A DNA stretch of 64,000 nucleotides from Cellulomonas sp. URHD0024 (GCF_000426185.1 NZ_AUEW01000012.1:1-64000); one strand, 5' to 3'; positions 18,709 to 31,415 are shown, counted from the stretch's first letter. Numbers and translations are program-made. The notes: generated by a model from the letters alone, not told the origin.

Positions 18709-19077
18709 TCAGAGCACCTCCGGTGCCAGCGAGATGATCTTCATGAACTTCTTGTCGCGCAGCTCGCGCCCGACCGGGCCGAAGATGCGCGTGCCGCGGG
18801 GCTCGCCGTCGGCCTTGAGGATCACTGCGGCGTTCTCGTCGAACTTGATGTACGAACCGTCCGGACGGCGGCGCTCCTTGCGGGTGCGCACGATGACAGC
18901 CTTGACGACGTCGCCCTTCTTGACGTTGCCGCCGGGGATGGCGTCCTTGACGGTGGCGACGATGACGTCACCGATGCCTGCGTAACGACGGCCCGAACCA
19001 CCGAGAACACGGATGCACAGGATCTCCTTGGCACCAGTGTTGTCAGCGACACGAAGCCGCGACTCCTGCTGAATCAT
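18709..19077 (-). CDS. rplN: 50S ribosomal protein L14
   Basis: The 122-residue protein starts [19 protein letters not shown], the invariant L14 start, and contains [24 protein letters not shown] and [23 protein letters not shown]. It lies 140 bp after rpsQ. That larger gap may hold a promoter for the spc part; I see no clear one. Confidence 0.98.
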   Translation of the reverse strand: MIQQESRLRVADNTGAKEILCIRVLGGSGRRYAGIGDVIVATVKDAIPGGNVKKGDVVKAVIVRTRKERRRPDGSYIKFDENAAVILKADGEPRGTRIFGPVGRELRDKKFMKIISLAPEVL

Positions 19078-19217
19078 TACTTCTCCTGTCGTCTGGCGGG
19101 TTCTCGCTCCACGGGGAACGAGCCTGGCCGAACGGGTAGTTGCCGTGATGCACACGTTGCGCCGGGTGTCGCTGCTGCGTCACCCGGCGCCCGTGGGCAA
19201 CTGGGGGAACTGCTGTG

Positions 19218-19523
19218 TTACTTAGCCTTCTCGAGGACCTCGACCAGGCGGAAGCGCTTGGTAGCGCTCAGCGGCCGCGTCTCCATGATGAGGACGAGGT
19301 CCCCGACGCCGGCAGTGCCGTTCTCGTCGTGAGCCTTGACCTTGCTCGTGCGCCGGATGACCTTGCCGTAGAGCGGGTGCTTGACCCGGTCCTCGACCTC
19401 GACCACCACGGTCTTGTCCATCTTGTCGCTGACCACGTAGCCGCGGCGCGTCTTGCGGTCGCCACGCTTGACTGCAAGCGCCGTGACAGCGTCGGTGTTC
19501 TCTGCGTTCTTCTCGTCTGCCAT
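19218..19523 (-). CDS. rpsQ: 30S ribosomal protein S17
   Basis: The 101-residue S17 has the OB-fold segment [20 protein letters not shown] and the [20 protein letters not shown] motif. I chose ATG 19523 (MADEKNAEN). A GTG three codons upstream overlaps the rpmC stop (GTGA) and is an alternative start. It is the last gene of the S10 part before a 140-bp gap. Confidence 0.96.
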   Translation of the reverse strand: MADEKNAENTDAVTALAVKRGDRKTRRGYVVSDKMDKTVVVEVEDRVKHPLYGKVIRRTSKVKAHDENGTAGVGDLVLIMETRPLSATKRFRLVEVLEKAK

Positions 19524-19528
19524 CAGTC

Positions 19529-19768
19529 TCACTCGCTCGCGCTCGGGGCGGTACGGATGCCGAGCTCGCGCTCACGCAGGATCGTGTAGATCCGCGCGAT
19601 GTCGCGACGAACGGCCTTCAGACGCCCGTGGCTCTCGAGCTGACCGGTTGCCGACTGGAAGCGGAGGTTGAACAGCTCCTCCTTGGACTTCTTCAGCTCG
19701 GCGACCAGCTTGTCGTCGTCGAAGGTGTCCAGCTCGCTGGGAGCCAGCTCCTTGGTGCCGATAGTCAT
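19529..19768 (-). CDS. rpmC: 50S ribosomal protein L29
   Basis: The 79-residue protein contains the family helix-turn-helix pair [27 protein letters not shown] and [15 protein letters not shown]. It overlaps the rplP stop by one base. L29 lies beside the polypeptide exit tunnel. Confidence 0.97.
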   Translation of the reverse strand: MTIGTKELAPSELDTFDDDKLVAELKKSKEELFNLRFQSATGQLESHGRLKAVRRDIARIYTILRERELGIRTAPSASE

Positions 19769-20184
19769 CAGTTACCACCCTCGCGAACCACGAAACGTGT
19801 CTTCATCGGGAGCTTGTGCTGGGCGCGACGCATGGCCTCGCGCGCCAGGGGCTCCGGGACGCCGGCGAGCTCGAAGAGAACTCGGCCCGGCTTGACGTTG
19901 GCGATCCACCACTCGGGCGAGCCCTTGCCGGAACCCATGCGGGTCTCGGCGGGCTTCTTCGTGAGGGGGCGGTCCGGGTAGATGTTGATCCAGACCTTCC
20001 CTCCACGCTTGATGTGGCGGGTCATGGCGATACGTGCAGCCTCGATCTGCCGGTTGGTGACGTAGGCCGGCTCGAGAGCCTGGATGCCGAACTCACCGAA
20101 GGAGATCGCGGTACCACCGGTCGCGGCGCCGGAACGCCCCGGGTGGTGCTGCTTGCGGTGCTTCAGCCTGCGCGGGATGAGCAT
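19768..20184 (-). CDS. rplP: 50S ribosomal protein L16
   Basis: L16 contacts the A-site tRNA elbow. The 138-residue sequence runs from [15 protein letters not shown] and contains [33 protein letters not shown], the RNA-binding core, and the ending PMKTRFV. It is five bases after rpsC. Confidence 0.98.
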   Translation of the reverse strand: MLIPRRLKHRKQHHPGRSGAATGGTAISFGEFGIQALEPAYVTNRQIEAARIAMTRHIKRGGKVWINIYPDRPLTKKPAETRMGSGKGSPEWWIANVKPGRVLFELAGVPEPLAREAMRRAQHKLPMKTRFVVREGGN

Positions 20185-20189
20185 TGCGG

Positions 20190-21023
20190 TCAGGCCTCCG
20201 ATCCGTTGTCAGTTGCAGCCGGCACCTCGGCCGGGGCGGCAGCCTCGGCCTCGGGCGCGGCGTCGCGGTCACGACGAGGAGCGCCACCGGCACGGGGGCC
20301 GCGGTCGCCACCACCGGGACGGTCCGTCCGCGGGCCACGAGCCGGGCGCGGGGCCTGGGTCGCCTGCTCGCGAGCAAACTCCTTCTCGGTCATGTCGCCC
20401 TTGTAGACCCACACCTTGACGCCGATGCGGCCGAAGGTGGTGCGAGCCTCGAAGAACCCGTAGTCGATGTTCGCGCGCAGCGTGTGCAGCGGCACACGAC
20501 CCTCGCGGTAGAACTCCGTGCGGCTCATCTCCGCGCCACCGAGGCGGCCGGAGACCTGCACGCGGATGCCCTTGGCACCGGCGCGCTGAGCCGACTGGAT
20601 GCCCTTGCGCATGGCGCGGCGGAACGAGACACGGCTCGCCAGCTGCTCGGCGATGCCCTGGGCGACCAGCTGTGCCTCGATCTCGGCGTTCTTGACCTCG
20701 AGGATGTTCAGCTGGACCTGCTTGCCCGTGAGCTTCTCGAGCTCGCCACGGATGCGGTCGGCCTCCGCACCACGACGCCCGATGACGATGCCCGGGCGGG
20801 CGGTGTGGATGTCGACACGAACGCGGTCACGCGTGCGCTCGATCTCGACCTTGGCGATACCGGCGCGCTCCAGACCCGTGCTCATGAGCTTGCGGATCTT
20901 GACGTCCTCGCCCACGTAGTCGCGGTAGCGCTGACCCGGCTTCGTCGAGTCGGCGAACCAACGCGAGCGGTGGTCGGTCGTGATGCCCAGGCGGTACCCG
21001 AGCGGGTTGACTTTCTGTCCCAC
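20190..21023 (-). CDS. rpsC: 30S ribosomal protein S3
   Basis: S3 forms part of the mRNA entry helicase. The 277-residue protein has the N-terminal segment [15 protein letters not shown], the KH domain with [17 protein letters not shown] and the C-terminal domain ([32 protein letters not shown]). A tail of about 60 residues rich in Arg, Pro, Ala and Glu follows, longer than in E. coli. It overlaps rplV by one base. Confidence 0.98.
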   Translation of the reverse strand: MGQKVNPLGYRLGITTDHRSRWFADSTKPGQRYRDYVGEDVKIRKLMSTGLERAGIAKVEIERTRDRVRVDIHTARPGIVIGRRGAEADRIRGELEKLTGKQVQLNILEVKNAEIEAQLVAQGIAEQLASRVSFRRAMRKGIQSAQRAGAKGIRVQVSGRLGGAEMSRTEFYREGRVPLHTLRANIDYGFFEARTTFGRIGVKVWVYKGDMTEKEFAREQATQAPRPARGPRTDRPGGGDRGPRAGGAPRRDRDAAPEAEAAAPAEVPAATDNGSEA

Positions 21024-21394
21024 TATCGGGCCCTTCCCTTCGATGTCTCACGCTCAGCGACGACCACGGTGATGTGGCTCGTCCGCTTGAGGATCTGACT
21101 GGCTCGGCCCTGCGCACGCGGACGGAACCGCTTGAGCGTCGGACCTTCGTCGACGAACACCTCGGAGATGTAGAGGTCGTTCTCGTCGAGACGCTCGTTG
21201 CTGCGCTTGGCAGCCTCACGAGCGTTCGCGATCGCGCTCTCGACAACCTTGAGGACGGTCTCCCCAGCGGCCTGCGGTGCGAACTTCAGCACCGCCACGG
21301 CCTCGCCGGCCTGCTTGCCACGGATGAGGTCCACGACGCGCCGGGCCTTCTGGGGCGTGACGCGGACGAACCGCGCCTTCGCCTTGGCTTCCAT
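21023..21394 (-). CDS. rplV: 50S ribosomal protein L22
   Basis: L22 reaches into the exit tunnel. The 123-residue product from ATG 21394 begins [26 protein letters not shown] and ends with the SHITVVV segment after the family signature PRAQGRAS. It follows rpsS by 56 bp. Confidence 0.98.
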   Translation of the reverse strand: MEAKAKARFVRVTPQKARRVVDLIRGKQAGEAVAVLKFAPQAAGETVLKVVESAIANAREAAKRSNERLDENDLYISEVFVDEGPTLKRFRPRAQGRASQILKRTSHITVVVAERETSKGRAR

Positions 21395-21450
21395 TGCTGT
21401 CCTGCCTTCTTGTCTCTGCCGGTGAGGGCGTCGCCTGGCTGACCCGGGGG

Positions 21451-21732
21451 TCAGCGGCGACGACCCTTCCGGTCGTCCTTCTCGTGGCCGCGGAACGTGC
21501 GCGTCGGGGAGAACTCGCCGAGCTTGTGCCCGACCATCGCCTCCGTCACGAACACCGGGGTGTGCTTGCGTCCGTCGTGCACAGCAAACGTGTGGCCGAG
21601 GAAGTCCGGCGTGATGACCGAACGGCGCGACCACGTCTTGATGACGTTCTTCGTGCCGGCGGTGTTCTGGACGTCGACCTTCTTCTGCAGGTGACCGTCG
21701 ACGAACGGACCCTTCTTCAGGCTACGTGGCAT
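21451..21732 (-). CDS. rpsS: 30S ribosomal protein S19
   Basis: The 93-residue protein contains [42 protein letters not shown] and the ending [18 protein letters not shown], all canonical. It binds the 30S head with S13 and lies 12 bp after rplB. Confidence 0.98.
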   Translation of the reverse strand: MPRSLKKGPFVDGHLQKKVDVQNTAGTKNVIKTWSRRSVITPDFLGHTFAVHDGRKHTPVFVTEAMVGHKLGEFSPTRTFRGHEKDDRKGRRR

Positions 21733-21744
21733 CTCAGGCTCCTA

Positions 21745-22584
<840 letters not shown>

Positions 22585-22600
22585 GAGTTCTCAGTCCTTA

Positions 22601-22903
22601 TCAGCCGACCGGACCACCGAAGATGTCGATCGTTCCCTCGCGGAGGGTGACGATCGCACGCTTCGTGTCCTTGCGGCGGCCGGTGCCGAAACGGGTCCGA
22701 CGGGACTTGCCCTGCCGGTTCGCGGTGTTGACCGAGTCGACCTTGACGCCGAAGACCTGCTCGACGGCAATCTTGATCTCGGTCTTGTTCGCCCGCGGGT
22801 CGACGAGGAAGGTGTACTTCCCCTCGTCGAGCAGGCCATAGCTCTTCTCGGAGACGACCGGCGCGAGCAGGATGTCGCGCGGGTTCTTGCCGATGTCGGT
22901 CAC
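22601..22903 (-). CDS. rplW: 50S ribosomal protein L23
   Basis: L23 is the docking site for trigger factor and SRP at the tunnel exit. The 100-residue product includes [25 protein letters not shown] and [23 protein letters not shown]. The ATG overlaps the rplD stop by four bases (ATGA). Confidence 0.98.
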   Translation of the reverse strand: MTDIGKNPRDILLAPVVSEKSYGLLDEGKYTFLVDPRANKTEIKIAVEQVFGVKVDSVNTANRQGKSRRTRFGTGRRKDTKRAIVTLREGTIDIFGGPVG

Positions 22904-23568
22904 TTGGAGTCGCCCTTCGCGTCGGCAGCGCCCTTGACAGGCCCCGCGAGGAACGCGTCGAGCGCGCCCTGCGTGAACACGACGTCGTCCGAGATCAGGA
23001 CGTCGTAGGTGTTGAGCTGGTCAGCGACCAGCAGGTGCACCCGCTCGACGTTCCGCAGCGACTTCCACGTGATCTCGTCCTGACGCTCGACGACGACCAG
23101 GACGTTCTTGCGTCCGGACAGGTTGTCGAGCACCGCGAGCGCGGACTTGGTCGACGGCGCGGTGCCCGGGGCGAAGCCCGTGACAACGTGCACGCGGCCG
23201 GCACGAGCGCGATCCGAGAGAGCACCACGGAGCGCCGCGGCCTTCATCTTCTTGGGGGTGCGCTGCGTGTAGTCACGCGGGGTGGGGCCGTGGACGACGC
23301 CACCACCGGCGAACTGCGGAGCACGCGTCGACCCCTGACGGGCGCGGCCGGTGCCCTTCTGCTTGTACGGCTTGCGCCCACCACCACGGACCTCGCCACG
23401 GCTCTTCGTGTCGTGGGTGCCCTGGCGAGCCGCTGCGCGCTGCGCGACGACGACCTGGTGGATCAGCGGGATGTTGGTCTGCACGTCGAAGACCTCGGCG
23501 GGCAGGTCGGTCGAGCCGGCCTTGTTGCCCTCGAAGTCGACGACGTCGACGGTCAGCGTGTCAGACAT
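22900..23568 (-). CDS. rplD: 50S ribosomal protein L4
   Basis: L4 lines the exit tunnel and in gamma-proteobacteria autoregulates the S10 operon. The 222-residue product contains [28 protein letters not shown], the tunnel-loop segment, and [13 protein letters not shown] [20 protein letters not shown] chose ATG 23568; a GTG two codons upstream overlaps the rplC stop and is possible. Confidence 0.97.
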   Translation of the reverse strand: MSDTLTVDVVDFEGNKAGSTDLPAEVFDVQTNIPLIHQVVVAQRAAARQGTHDTKSRGEVRGGGRKPYKQKGTGRARQGSTRAPQFAGGGVVHGPTPRDYTQRTPKKMKAAALRGALSDRARAGRVHVVTGFAPGTAPSTKSALAVLDNLSGRKNVLVVVERQDEITWKSLRNVERVHLLVADQLNTYDVLISDDVVFTQGALDAFLAGPVKGAADAKGDSK

Positions 23569-23570
23569 GG

Positions 23571-24230
23571 TCACGCCCCCTTCACGGCGGAACGCACGAC
23601 CACGACGCCGCCCTTGGGGCCGGGAACGGCACCCTTGACAAGCAGGAAGCCCCGCTCGACGTCGACCGCGTGCACGGTCAGGTTCTGGGTGGTCTGGCGG
23701 TCCACGCCCATGCGACCGGCCATCTTGATGCCCTTGAACACGCGCGACGGCGTCGAAGCGCCACCGATCGAGCCGGGCTTGCGGTGGTTGCGGTGCGCAC
23801 CGTGCGAGGCGCCGACGCCGTGGAAGCCGTGACGCTTCATGACACCGGCGGTGCCCTTGCCCTTGGTGGTGCCGATGACGTCCACGAGCGCGCCGGCCTC
23901 AAAGAGGTCTGCGGTGAGCTCCTGGCCGAGCGTGAACTCGGAGGCGTTCGGCGTACGGATCTCGGCCACGTGCCGGCGCGGCGTGACGCCGGCCTTCTCG
24001 AAGTGGCCCTTCAGCGGCTTGGTGACCTTGCGCGGGTCGATCTGGCCGTGGGCCAGCTGGACCGCGGCATAGCCGTCAGCGTCAGCGGAGCGCACCTGGG
24101 TCACGACGTTCGTCCCGACAGCGACGACGGTGACCGGGACGAGACGACCGTTGTCGTCCCACACCTGGGTCATGCCGAGCTTCGTGCCGATGAGGGCCGT
24201 GACTGCGCGCTCGTTCTGCTGGGTAACCAT
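23571..24230 (-). CDS. rplC: 50S ribosomal protein L3
   Basis: L3 is an assembly initiator whose loop approaches the peptidyl-transferase centre. The 219-residue protein contains [25 protein letters not shown] and the loop signature [25 protein letters not shown]. It is 22 bp after rpsJ. Confidence 0.98.
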   Translation of the reverse strand: MVTQQNERAVTALIGTKLGMTQVWDDNGRLVPVTVVAVGTNVVTQVRSADADGYAAVQLAHGQIDPRKVTKPLKGHFEKAGVTPRRHVAEIRTPNASEFTLGQELTADLFEAGALVDVIGTTKGKGTAGVMKRHGFHGVGASHGAHRNHRKPGSIGGASTPSRVFKGIKMAGRMGVDRQTTQNLTVHAVDVERGFLLVKGAVPGPKGGVVVVRSAVKGA

Positions 24231-24252
24231 AGAAATCAGTTCCTTCCCAGCG

Positions 24253-24561
24253 TCAGAGCTTGATCTCGATGTTCACGTCCGCGGGCAGGTCGAGACGCAT
24301 GAGCGAGTCGACGGCCTTCGGCGTGGGATCGATGATGTCGATGAGACGCTTGTGCGTGCGCATCTCGAAGTGCTCGCGGCTGTCCTTGTACTTGTGGGGC
24401 GAACGGATGACGCAGAAGACGTTCTTCTCCGTCGGCAGCGGCACCGGACCCACGACCGACGCACCAGCGCGAGTCACCGTGTCGACGATCTTGCGCGCCG
24501 AGCTGTCGATGACTTCGTGGTCGTAGGACTTGAGCCTGATGCGGATCTTCTGTCCCGCCAT
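24253..24561 (-). CDS. rpsJ: 30S ribosomal protein S10 (NusE)
   Basis: S10 is both a 30S head protein and the NusE transcription factor that pairs with NusB/NusG. The 102-residue product from ATG 24561 reads [19 protein letters not shown] through [13 protein letters not shown], essentially invariant. It is the first gene of the long S10-spc transcript. A leader motif shared with the rpsL transcript ends 36 bases upstream. Confidence 0.98.
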   Translation of the reverse strand: MAGQKIRIRLKSYDHEVIDSSARKIVDTVTRAGASVVGPVPLPTEKNVFCVIRSPHKYKDSREHFEMRTHKRLIDIIDPTPKAVDSLMRLDLPADVNIEIKL

Positions 24562-24597
24562 GGCGCGTCTACTTCTCTCTGTTGAAACCGGCTCCGT

Positions 24598-24623
24598 CCG
24601 ACCCCCGCACTCGGGCGTGTCGC
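24598..24623 (-). promoter_or_regulatory. Shared leader element (copy upstream of rpsJ)
   Basis: These 26 bases match 31073-31098, in the leader of rpsL, at 25 of 26 positions. On the transcribed strand the element begins GCGACACGCCCGAG and ends in GGGGGTCGG. It lies 36 bases before the rpsJ start codon. The motif can fold into a small CCCG/CGGG hairpin. Its presence in the leaders of two separate ribosomal-protein operons argues for a common control element. Confidence 0.55.
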
Positions 24624-25131
24624 TTGGCGCGACACACCGTTGCGCTGCGTACCGTTGTCGGCACGAGATCGGTGGTTGTTGTCGGGCGCCAACCTCCGGG
24701 TGAACCCGGGGTCCAGACGCCGTCCACGTGTGTGAGCCCCGTCGTGTGCCGCGCGCGCAAACGCGCCGCCCTCGACTAGGCAACCTGAACAGTGTGCCAG
24801 ACCGGACGCAGGAACTCCAATCGCCTGCGTCACACCTGGCCAGTTCTCCCACGTGATCTCGGCAACCCCACGGGGCACCTGCGCTGCACCGGACCCGACC
24901 CGGACCGCCGATCCGGTCGGTCCGCAACGCGCCGACGGACCGTCGAGTCGCCCACGGAGGGCCGCGGCGCACCCTCCGACGGTGCTTGGACGGTCCGTCG
25001 ACGGATCGAGGCTCGCATGGAGCAGATCGCGACGTGGGGGCAGCCGCTCGGGCGCTCCGGGCGGCTACCCGGTGCGCGGGTCCGCGACGGAGGCGTCGCG
25101 TACGGGCGGCAGCACGCTGCGGTCATACGGT
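24624..25131. other. Gene-free stretch upstream of rpsJ
   Basis: I see no credible gene here. The rpsJ promoter should lie here on the minus strand. The best candidate is the stretch around 24770-24805, with CTGGCA and TAGTCG 16 bases apart, but it is weak. The stretch also holds a 12-base inverted repeat (24933-24944 with 24989-25000) built on GACGGTCCGTC, a motif that recurs at 26391-26401 on the other side of the AbiEi-like gene. Confidence 0.5.
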
Positions 25132-25317
25132 GCGGCGTGTCAGCGACGGATGCGTCGCACGCCTGCCGCCGACAGTGCGGCGTGTCAGCGACGGGTCTGC
25201 CGCCCAGGGTGCGGCGCGTCAGCGACGGGTCTGCCGCCCAGGGTGCGGCGCGTCAGCGACGGGTCTGCCGCCCAGGGTGCGGCGCGTCAGCGACGGATGC
25301 GTCGCACTCCTGCCGCC
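25132..25317. repeat. Tandem repeat array that copies the 3' end of the AbiEi-like gene
   Basis: Five units start at 25132, 25177, 25211, 25245 and 25279. The last four are spaced exactly 34 bp apart and share GCGGCGYGTCAGCGACGG. The outer two units (25132 and 25279) also share the longer block GATGCGTCGCAC plus CTGCCGCC, which in the 25279 copy is the last coding segment and stop codon of the AbiEi-like gene. The array therefore looks like slippage or unequal exchange starting from the 3' end of that gene. There are no spacers, so this is not a CRISPR array. Small GCGACG/CGTCGC hairpins could also act in termination. Confidence 0.85.
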
Positions 25318-26231
25318 GCGAGCTGCGAGTCCAGCCGGCGGGCGTCCAACGCGGTGGTCCACGTCCAGCGCGTCATCCTCCGGCCGGTTGCTCGGATCCG
25401 GTCCTCCCGGAGCTTCTCCGCCCACAGTCGTTCCTCGACAGCCCGCTGGTCGTCGATCCCTGCGACCCGATACTTCTGGCGTCCGTCGAACTCGCCGACG
25501 AGCCCCACGCTCTCCCACCAGAAGTCCACGCGTCCGACGCGGCCGGCGCCGTCCACGACCTCTACCTGGAGCTGGGGCGGCTCCAGCCCGAGCTCGTGGA
25601 TGCGCGCCCGACTCAAGGACTCCCCCACCGACTCGGCACGCTCGTCGGCGAAACCGACGACCGCTTTCGCCCGGCGGACCCCGCGTGCGGACCCGAGCCG
25701 TGAGACCTCGTCGCTCAGCACCGCTCGAGTGACGAGCCCCGTCCGCAACGCGTGATCGGCGGCGGTCACACCTGCCGCGAAGGAGCAGGTCCGCGCGAGG
25801 TCGACAACCGTTCGTGCGGCAGAGGTCACGACCACACCGTCGTGGGCCTCCGGCGAGGGAGGCAGCTCCGAGCCGTGCCATCGGAGCTGCCCGGACGAGC
25901 GACCGCCTCCGTTCCAGGCTCCGGACACGTGGACCACCGCGGGCCAGACGCCGATGATCGGCAGGCCCCAGACGGCGGCGGCGCTCTGATGGGAGAAGAC
26001 GGCGCCCGGGAGGTCTCCGGCAGCGGCGAGAACCCGCAGGCGATGACGCCCGCCTGGGCCTGCCCCAGCCCACACCTCGGCCTCGACGTACGTCCCGCGT
26101 CGGACGCGCACCAAGACCCCAGCCGCTGCCAACCGTTCGAGTCGGCGCGAGTCATGACCGAGCCGACGCAGGTCGCCGGCCGAGACGAGACCCGACGCCC
26201 GCGCAACGAGCCCGATCTCGGCGATGCTCAT
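25287..26231 (-). CDS. AbiEi-like antitoxin-domain protein with DUF559/nuclease-like C-terminus
   Basis: The 314-residue product has an N-terminal winged-helix segment (MSIAEIGLVARASGLVSAGDLRRLG, then AAGVLVRVRRGTYV) of the AbiEi_4 type, the DNA-binding part of type IV antitoxins. A middle domain contains VFSHQSAAAVWGLPI and TSAARTVVDLAR. The C-terminal part shows VDFWWE...GEFDGRQKY, a D...ExD...K pattern like the PD-(D/E)XK fold of DUF559/Vsr proteins. No AbiEii-type toxin partner is beside it. ATG 26231 is chosen because the open frame upstream is low-complexity Arg/Ala/Pro and overlaps repeats. It sits between tuf and rpsJ, which are normally adjacent. Nuclease activity is inference. Confidence 0.75.
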   Translation of the reverse strand: MSIAEIGLVARASGLVSAGDLRRLGHDSRRLERLAAAGVLVRVRRGTYVEAEVWAGAGPGGRHRLRVLAAAGDLPGAVFSHQSAAAVWGLPIIGVWPAVVHVSGAWNGGGRSSGQLRWHGSELPPSPEAHDGVVVTSAARTVVDLARTCSFAAGVTAADHALRTGLVTRAVLSDEVSRLGSARGVRRAKAVVGFADERAESVGESLSRARIHELGLEPPQLQVEVVDGAGRVGRVDFWWESVGLVGEFDGRQKYRVAGIDDQRAVEERLWAEKLREDRIRATGRRMTRWTWTTALDARRLDSQLAAAGVRRIRR

Positions 26232-26396
26232 GCGCCCCAGCCTGGATCGCCAGAGCCCTCGAGACATGGCGAGAACCGAGACGCTCGGCGGCTGGGTGGC
26301 TGGGGTCGCCTCATCCCTCGCGCTCGGGATCCGTCGGCGGACCGTTTCCGCGCATGCGGAGAGCACGCACCCATGGTCCGGGGGCGCACGGACGGT

Positions 26397-26530
26397 CCGT
26401 CGGCGCTCGGGTGCGAGCACAGCGGGGCGGGCCGCGCAGCAGGGGGAGCTGAGTGCACCCCGTCGGCGCTCGGGTGCGAGCGCAGCGCAGCGGGGCGCGC
26501 AGCGGGGCGCGCAGCGGGGCTTGCGTGCGC
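26397..26530. repeat. GC-rich direct repeats upstream of the AbiEi-like gene
   Basis: A 22-base block (CGTCGGCGCTCGGGTGCGAG plus flanks) occurs at 26397-26418 and again from 26460. The second copy runs into a run of 12-base units (GCGCAGCGGGGC) between about 26486 and 26525. The stretch from 26232 to 26541 carries no credible gene. It lies between the start of the AbiEi-like gene and the tuf terminator. Confidence 0.7.
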
Positions 26531-26541
26531 GAATCCGCATG

Positions 26542-26579
26542 CAGAAGGGCCCGGTCGCCGTGGCGACCGGGCCCTTCTG
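26542..26579 (-). terminator. Terminator of the rpsL-rpsG-fusA-tuf operon
   Basis: An 18-base perfect inverted repeat (26542-26559 with 26562-26579), stem core GAAGGGCCCGGTCGCC, begins 30 bases past the tuf stop. With steric limits the working loop is about 6 bases. Confidence 0.9.
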
Positions 26580-26608
26580 TCAGATCAGCTGCCCCGGGAG
26601 GGCGAGCA

Positions 26609-27802
26609 TCACTTGATGATCTTGATGACCTTGCCCGAGCCGACCGTGCGGCCACCCTCGCGGATGGCGAAGCCGAGGCCCTCTTCCATCGCGATGGGCT
26701 GGATGAGGTTCACGTGGATCTCGGTGTTGTCGCCGGGCATGACCATCTCGGTGCCCTCAGGCAGCGTGATGACGCCGGTGACGTCGGTGGTGCGGAAGTA
26801 GAACTGGGGGCGGTAGTTCCCGTAGAACGGGTTGTGACGGCCACCCTCGTCCTTGGCCAGGATGTAGACCTGACCCTCGAACTCGGTGTGCGGCGTGATC
26901 GAGCCGGGCTTGACGACGACCTGGCCGCGCTCGACCTCCTCGCGCTTCGTGCCACGCAGGAGCAGACCGACGTTCTCGCCGGCCTCGGCGTAGTCGAGCA
27001 GCTTGCGGAACATCTCGACGCCGGTGACCGTGGTCTTGATCGCCTTCTCCTTGATGCCGACGATCTCCACCTCCTCGTTCACCTTGAGCTTGCCGCGCTC
27101 CACGCGACCGGTGACGACGGTGCCACGACCGGTGATCGTGAAGACGTCCTCGATCGGCATGAGGAAGGGCTTGTCGATGTCACGGACGGGGTCCGGGACG
27201 TTCTCGTCGACAGCGTCCAGCAGGTCCTGCACGGACTTGACCCAGACCGGGTCACCCTCGAGTGCCTTCAGGCCGGAGACGCGCACGACGGGGACGTCGT
27301 CGCCGTCGAAGCCCTGGGCCGAGAGAAGCTCGCGCACCTCGACCTCGACGAGCTCCAGGATCTCCTCATCGTCGACCATGTCGGTCTTGTTCAGCGCGAC
27401 GAGCAGGTACGGCACGCCGACCTGACGGGCGAGCAGGACGTGCTCACGCGTCTGGGCCATCGGGCCGTCGGTGGCGGCGACGACGAGGATGGCGCCGTCC
27501 ATCTGCGCCGCACCCGTGATCATGTTCTTGATGTAGTCCGCGTGGCCGGGTGCGTCGACGTGAGCGTAGTGACGCTTCTCCGTCTGGTACTCGACGTGCG
27601 CGATGTTGATGGTGATGCCGCGCTGCTTCTCCTCAGGGGCCTTGTCGATCTCGTCGAAAGGCGTGAAGGGGTTCAGGTCGGGGTACTTGTCGTGCAGCAC
27701 CTTCGAGATGGCAGCGGTCAGCGTCGTCTTGCCGTGGTCGACGTGGCCGATGGTGCCGATGTTGACGTGCGGCTTCGTCCGCTCGAACTTCGCCTTGCCC
27801 AC
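26609..27802 (-). CDS. tuf: Elongation factor Tu
   Basis: EF-Tu delivers aminoacyl-tRNA to the ribosome. The 397-residue GTPase has G1 GHVDHGKT at about 19-26, G2 RGITI, G3 DAPGH, G4 NKTD, and the two beta-barrel domains ending in [17 protein letters not shown]. It is the last gene of the str operon, 124 bp after fusA. In that gap two short stem-loops (27847-27862 and 27906-27921) precede an AGGAGG ribosome binding site, and tuf may have an internal promoter. Confidence 0.98.
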   Translation of the reverse strand: MGKAKFERTKPHVNIGTIGHVDHGKTTLTAAISKVLHDKYPDLNPFTPFDEIDKAPEEKQRGITINIAHVEYQTEKRHYAHVDAPGHADYIKNMITGAAQMDGAILVVAATDGPMAQTREHVLLARQVGVPYLLVALNKTDMVDDEEILELVEVEVRELLSAQGFDGDDVPVVRVSGLKALEGDPVWVKSVQDLLDAVDENVPDPVRDIDKPFLMPIEDVFTITGRGTVVTGRVERGKLKVNEEVEIVGIKEKAIKTTVTGVEMFRKLLDYAEAGENVGLLLRGTKREEVERGQVVVKPGSITPHTEFEGQVYILAKDEGGRHNPFYGNYRPQFYFRTTDVTGVITLPEGTEMVMPGDNTEIHVNLIQPIAMEEGLGFAIREGGRTVGSGKVIKIIK

Positions 27803-27925
27803 TGGGTGTCCTCCTCAGGACTTGGTAGAGATTGGCCGACGGTGCGGCTACCGGACGGTAGCTGCTTGGCGCGGCGTCCTACGGGTCGGTTTGTGTGATG
27901 GAACTACAGGTTTCGACCTGTGGGA

Positions 27926-30028
<2,103 letters not shown>

Positions 30029-30117
30029 GTGAGTTGCCCCTTACAGGTTGGCTTGGGTGGCGCCACCGGTCCGGCCCGAGGATCGGACCGGCGGCGCAGC
30101 GCCCGAGGGTGCTGGGA

Positions 30118-30588
30118 TTACCAGCGGTAGTGCGCGAAGGCCTTGTTGGACTCGGCCATCTTGTGCATGTCCTCACGACGCTTCACCGCGGCACCGAGGC
30201 CGTTGGACGCGTCGAGGATCTCGTTCATGAGGCGCTCGGTCATCGTCTTCTCGCGACGAGCGCGCGAGTAGTCCGTGAGCCAGCGCAGCGCGAGGGTGGT
30301 CTGGCGGACCGGACGAACCTCGACGGGCACCTGGTACGTGGCGCCACCGACGCGGCGCGAACGCACCTCGAGCGACGGGCGCACGTTGTCCAGGGCGCGC
30401 TTGAGCACGACGACCGGGTCGCCCTGCGTCTTCTCACGGACACCCTCGAGGGCGCCGTAGACGATGTGCTCCGCGACGGACTTCTTGCCGTCGAGCAGGA
30501 CCTTGTTGATCAGCTGCGTGACGACCGGGGACCCGTAGACGGGGTCGATGACGAGCGGCCGCTTCGGGGCCGGACCCTTGCGAGGCAT
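30118..30588 (-). CDS. rpsG: 30S ribosomal protein S7
   Basis: S7 nucleates 30S head assembly and touches the E site. The 156-residue protein begins [20 protein letters not shown] and contains [20 protein letters not shown] [17 protein letters not shown] and the ending AHYRW. It overlaps the rpsL stop by one base, giving translational coupling. Confidence 0.98.
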   Translation of the reverse strand: MPRKGPAPKRPLVIDPVYGSPVVTQLINKVLLDGKKSVAEHIVYGALEGVREKTQGDPVVVLKRALDNVRPSLEVRSRRVGGATYQVPVEVRPVRQTTLALRWLTDYSRARREKTMTERLMNEILDASNGLGAAVKRREDMHKMAESNKAFAHYRW

Positions 30589-30959
30589 CAGCCCACCTTC
30601 TTCGCGCCGTAGCGGCTGCGCGCCTGCTTACGGTTCTTGACGCCCTGCGTGTCGAGTGCGCCACGGACGATCTTGTAACGAACACCCGGGAGGTCCTTCA
30701 CGCGGCCACCGCGGACGAGCACGATCGAGTGCTCCTGCAGGTTGTGACCGACACCGGGGATGTACGCGGTGACCTCGACCTGGCTCGAGAGACGAACGCG
30801 CGCGACCTTGCGGAGGGCGGAGTTCGGCTTCTTCGGGGTCGTGGTGTAGACGCGGGTGCACACACCGCGTCGCTGGGGGGAGCCCTTGAGGGCAGGCGTC
30901 TTCGACTTGTTCGACTTCGCCTGCCGGCCCTTGCGGACCAGCTGCTGGATCGTAGGCAC
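30588..30959 (-). CDS. rpsL: 30S ribosomal protein S12
   Basis: S12 is the decoding-centre protein and streptomycin target. The 123-residue protein contains [17 protein letters not shown] and [29 protein letters not shown]. The two lysines that define the streptomycin-sensitive state (in TPKKP and RVKDLPG) are intact. It is the first gene of the str operon, with a promoter about 300 bases upstream and a leader carrying an element shared with rpsJ. Confidence 0.98.
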   Translation of the reverse strand: MPTIQQLVRKGRQAKSNKSKTPALKGSPQRRGVCTRVYTTTPKKPNSALRKVARVRLSSQVEVTAYIPGVGHNLQEHSIVLVRGGRVKDLPGVRYKIVRGALDTQGVKNRKQARSRYGAKKVG

Positions 30960-31072
30960 TACGTCTCCGTCTGTTGGATGATCTCTGGTCGACCGGACCC
31001 GTCACCCAGGACGGCCGGCATGGTCGGGGATCGTCGCCCGTCGCGCGACTACCTCAGGTCTGGAGTCCCACA

Positions 31073-31098
31073 CCGACCCCCGCGCTCGGGCGTGTCGC
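31073..31098 (-). promoter_or_regulatory. Shared leader element (copy upstream of rpsL)
   Basis: This is the second copy of the 26-base element described at 24598-24623, differing at one position. It lies 113 bases before the rpsL start, downstream of the mapped promoter and so inside the transcript. The surrounding gap (30960-31252) holds no gene. Confidence 0.55.
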
Positions 31099-31252
31099 CC
31101 CGGCCTTCCGCACCGCATCCCGCAGGAACGCTCCTGGCGGGGTGACGACGCGGTGGAGGGAAACCACCCGATGCTCCCGGTGACGGACCCGCTCGCAAGA
31201 GGGATCCTTCGGGTGCATGCGCGAGAGCCCGACGGCGCGGGCACGGTGTCCT

Positions 31253-31281
31253 ACGTTACCTGGCGTCCGAGGGGGCGTCAA
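31253..31281 (-). promoter_or_regulatory. Promoter of the rpsL operon
   Basis: On the minus strand a -35 hexamer TTGACG (31281-31276) and a -10 hexamer TAACGT (31258-31253) are separated by exactly 17 bases. This is close to the primary sigma factor consensus. The transcript would start near 31246 with a leader of about 285 nt. Confidence 0.75.
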
Positions 31282-31415
31282 AGCGACCTACCACACACCT
31301 CGACCGTACCCTCGTCACGAGTGACGTCGTGCTCAGTCTTCTGACTGGTGCGCTGCGCGGTCCGGCCATGGGCCCGTCTCGCGACGACGGTAGAGAGCGC
31401 GGGCCCCGACGCTGG

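Noticed and set aside
25132-25317. CRISPR array
   Set aside because: The 34-bp units abut each other directly, have no unique spacers, and one unit is coding sequence.
26232-26540. A 103-residue N-terminal extension of the AbiEi-like protein
   Set aside because: The extra stretch is low-complexity Arg/Ala/Pro encoded by direct repeats. The conserved winged helix starts at ATG 26231.
30700-30840. Streptomycin-resistance change in S12
   Set aside because: Both key lysines are present.
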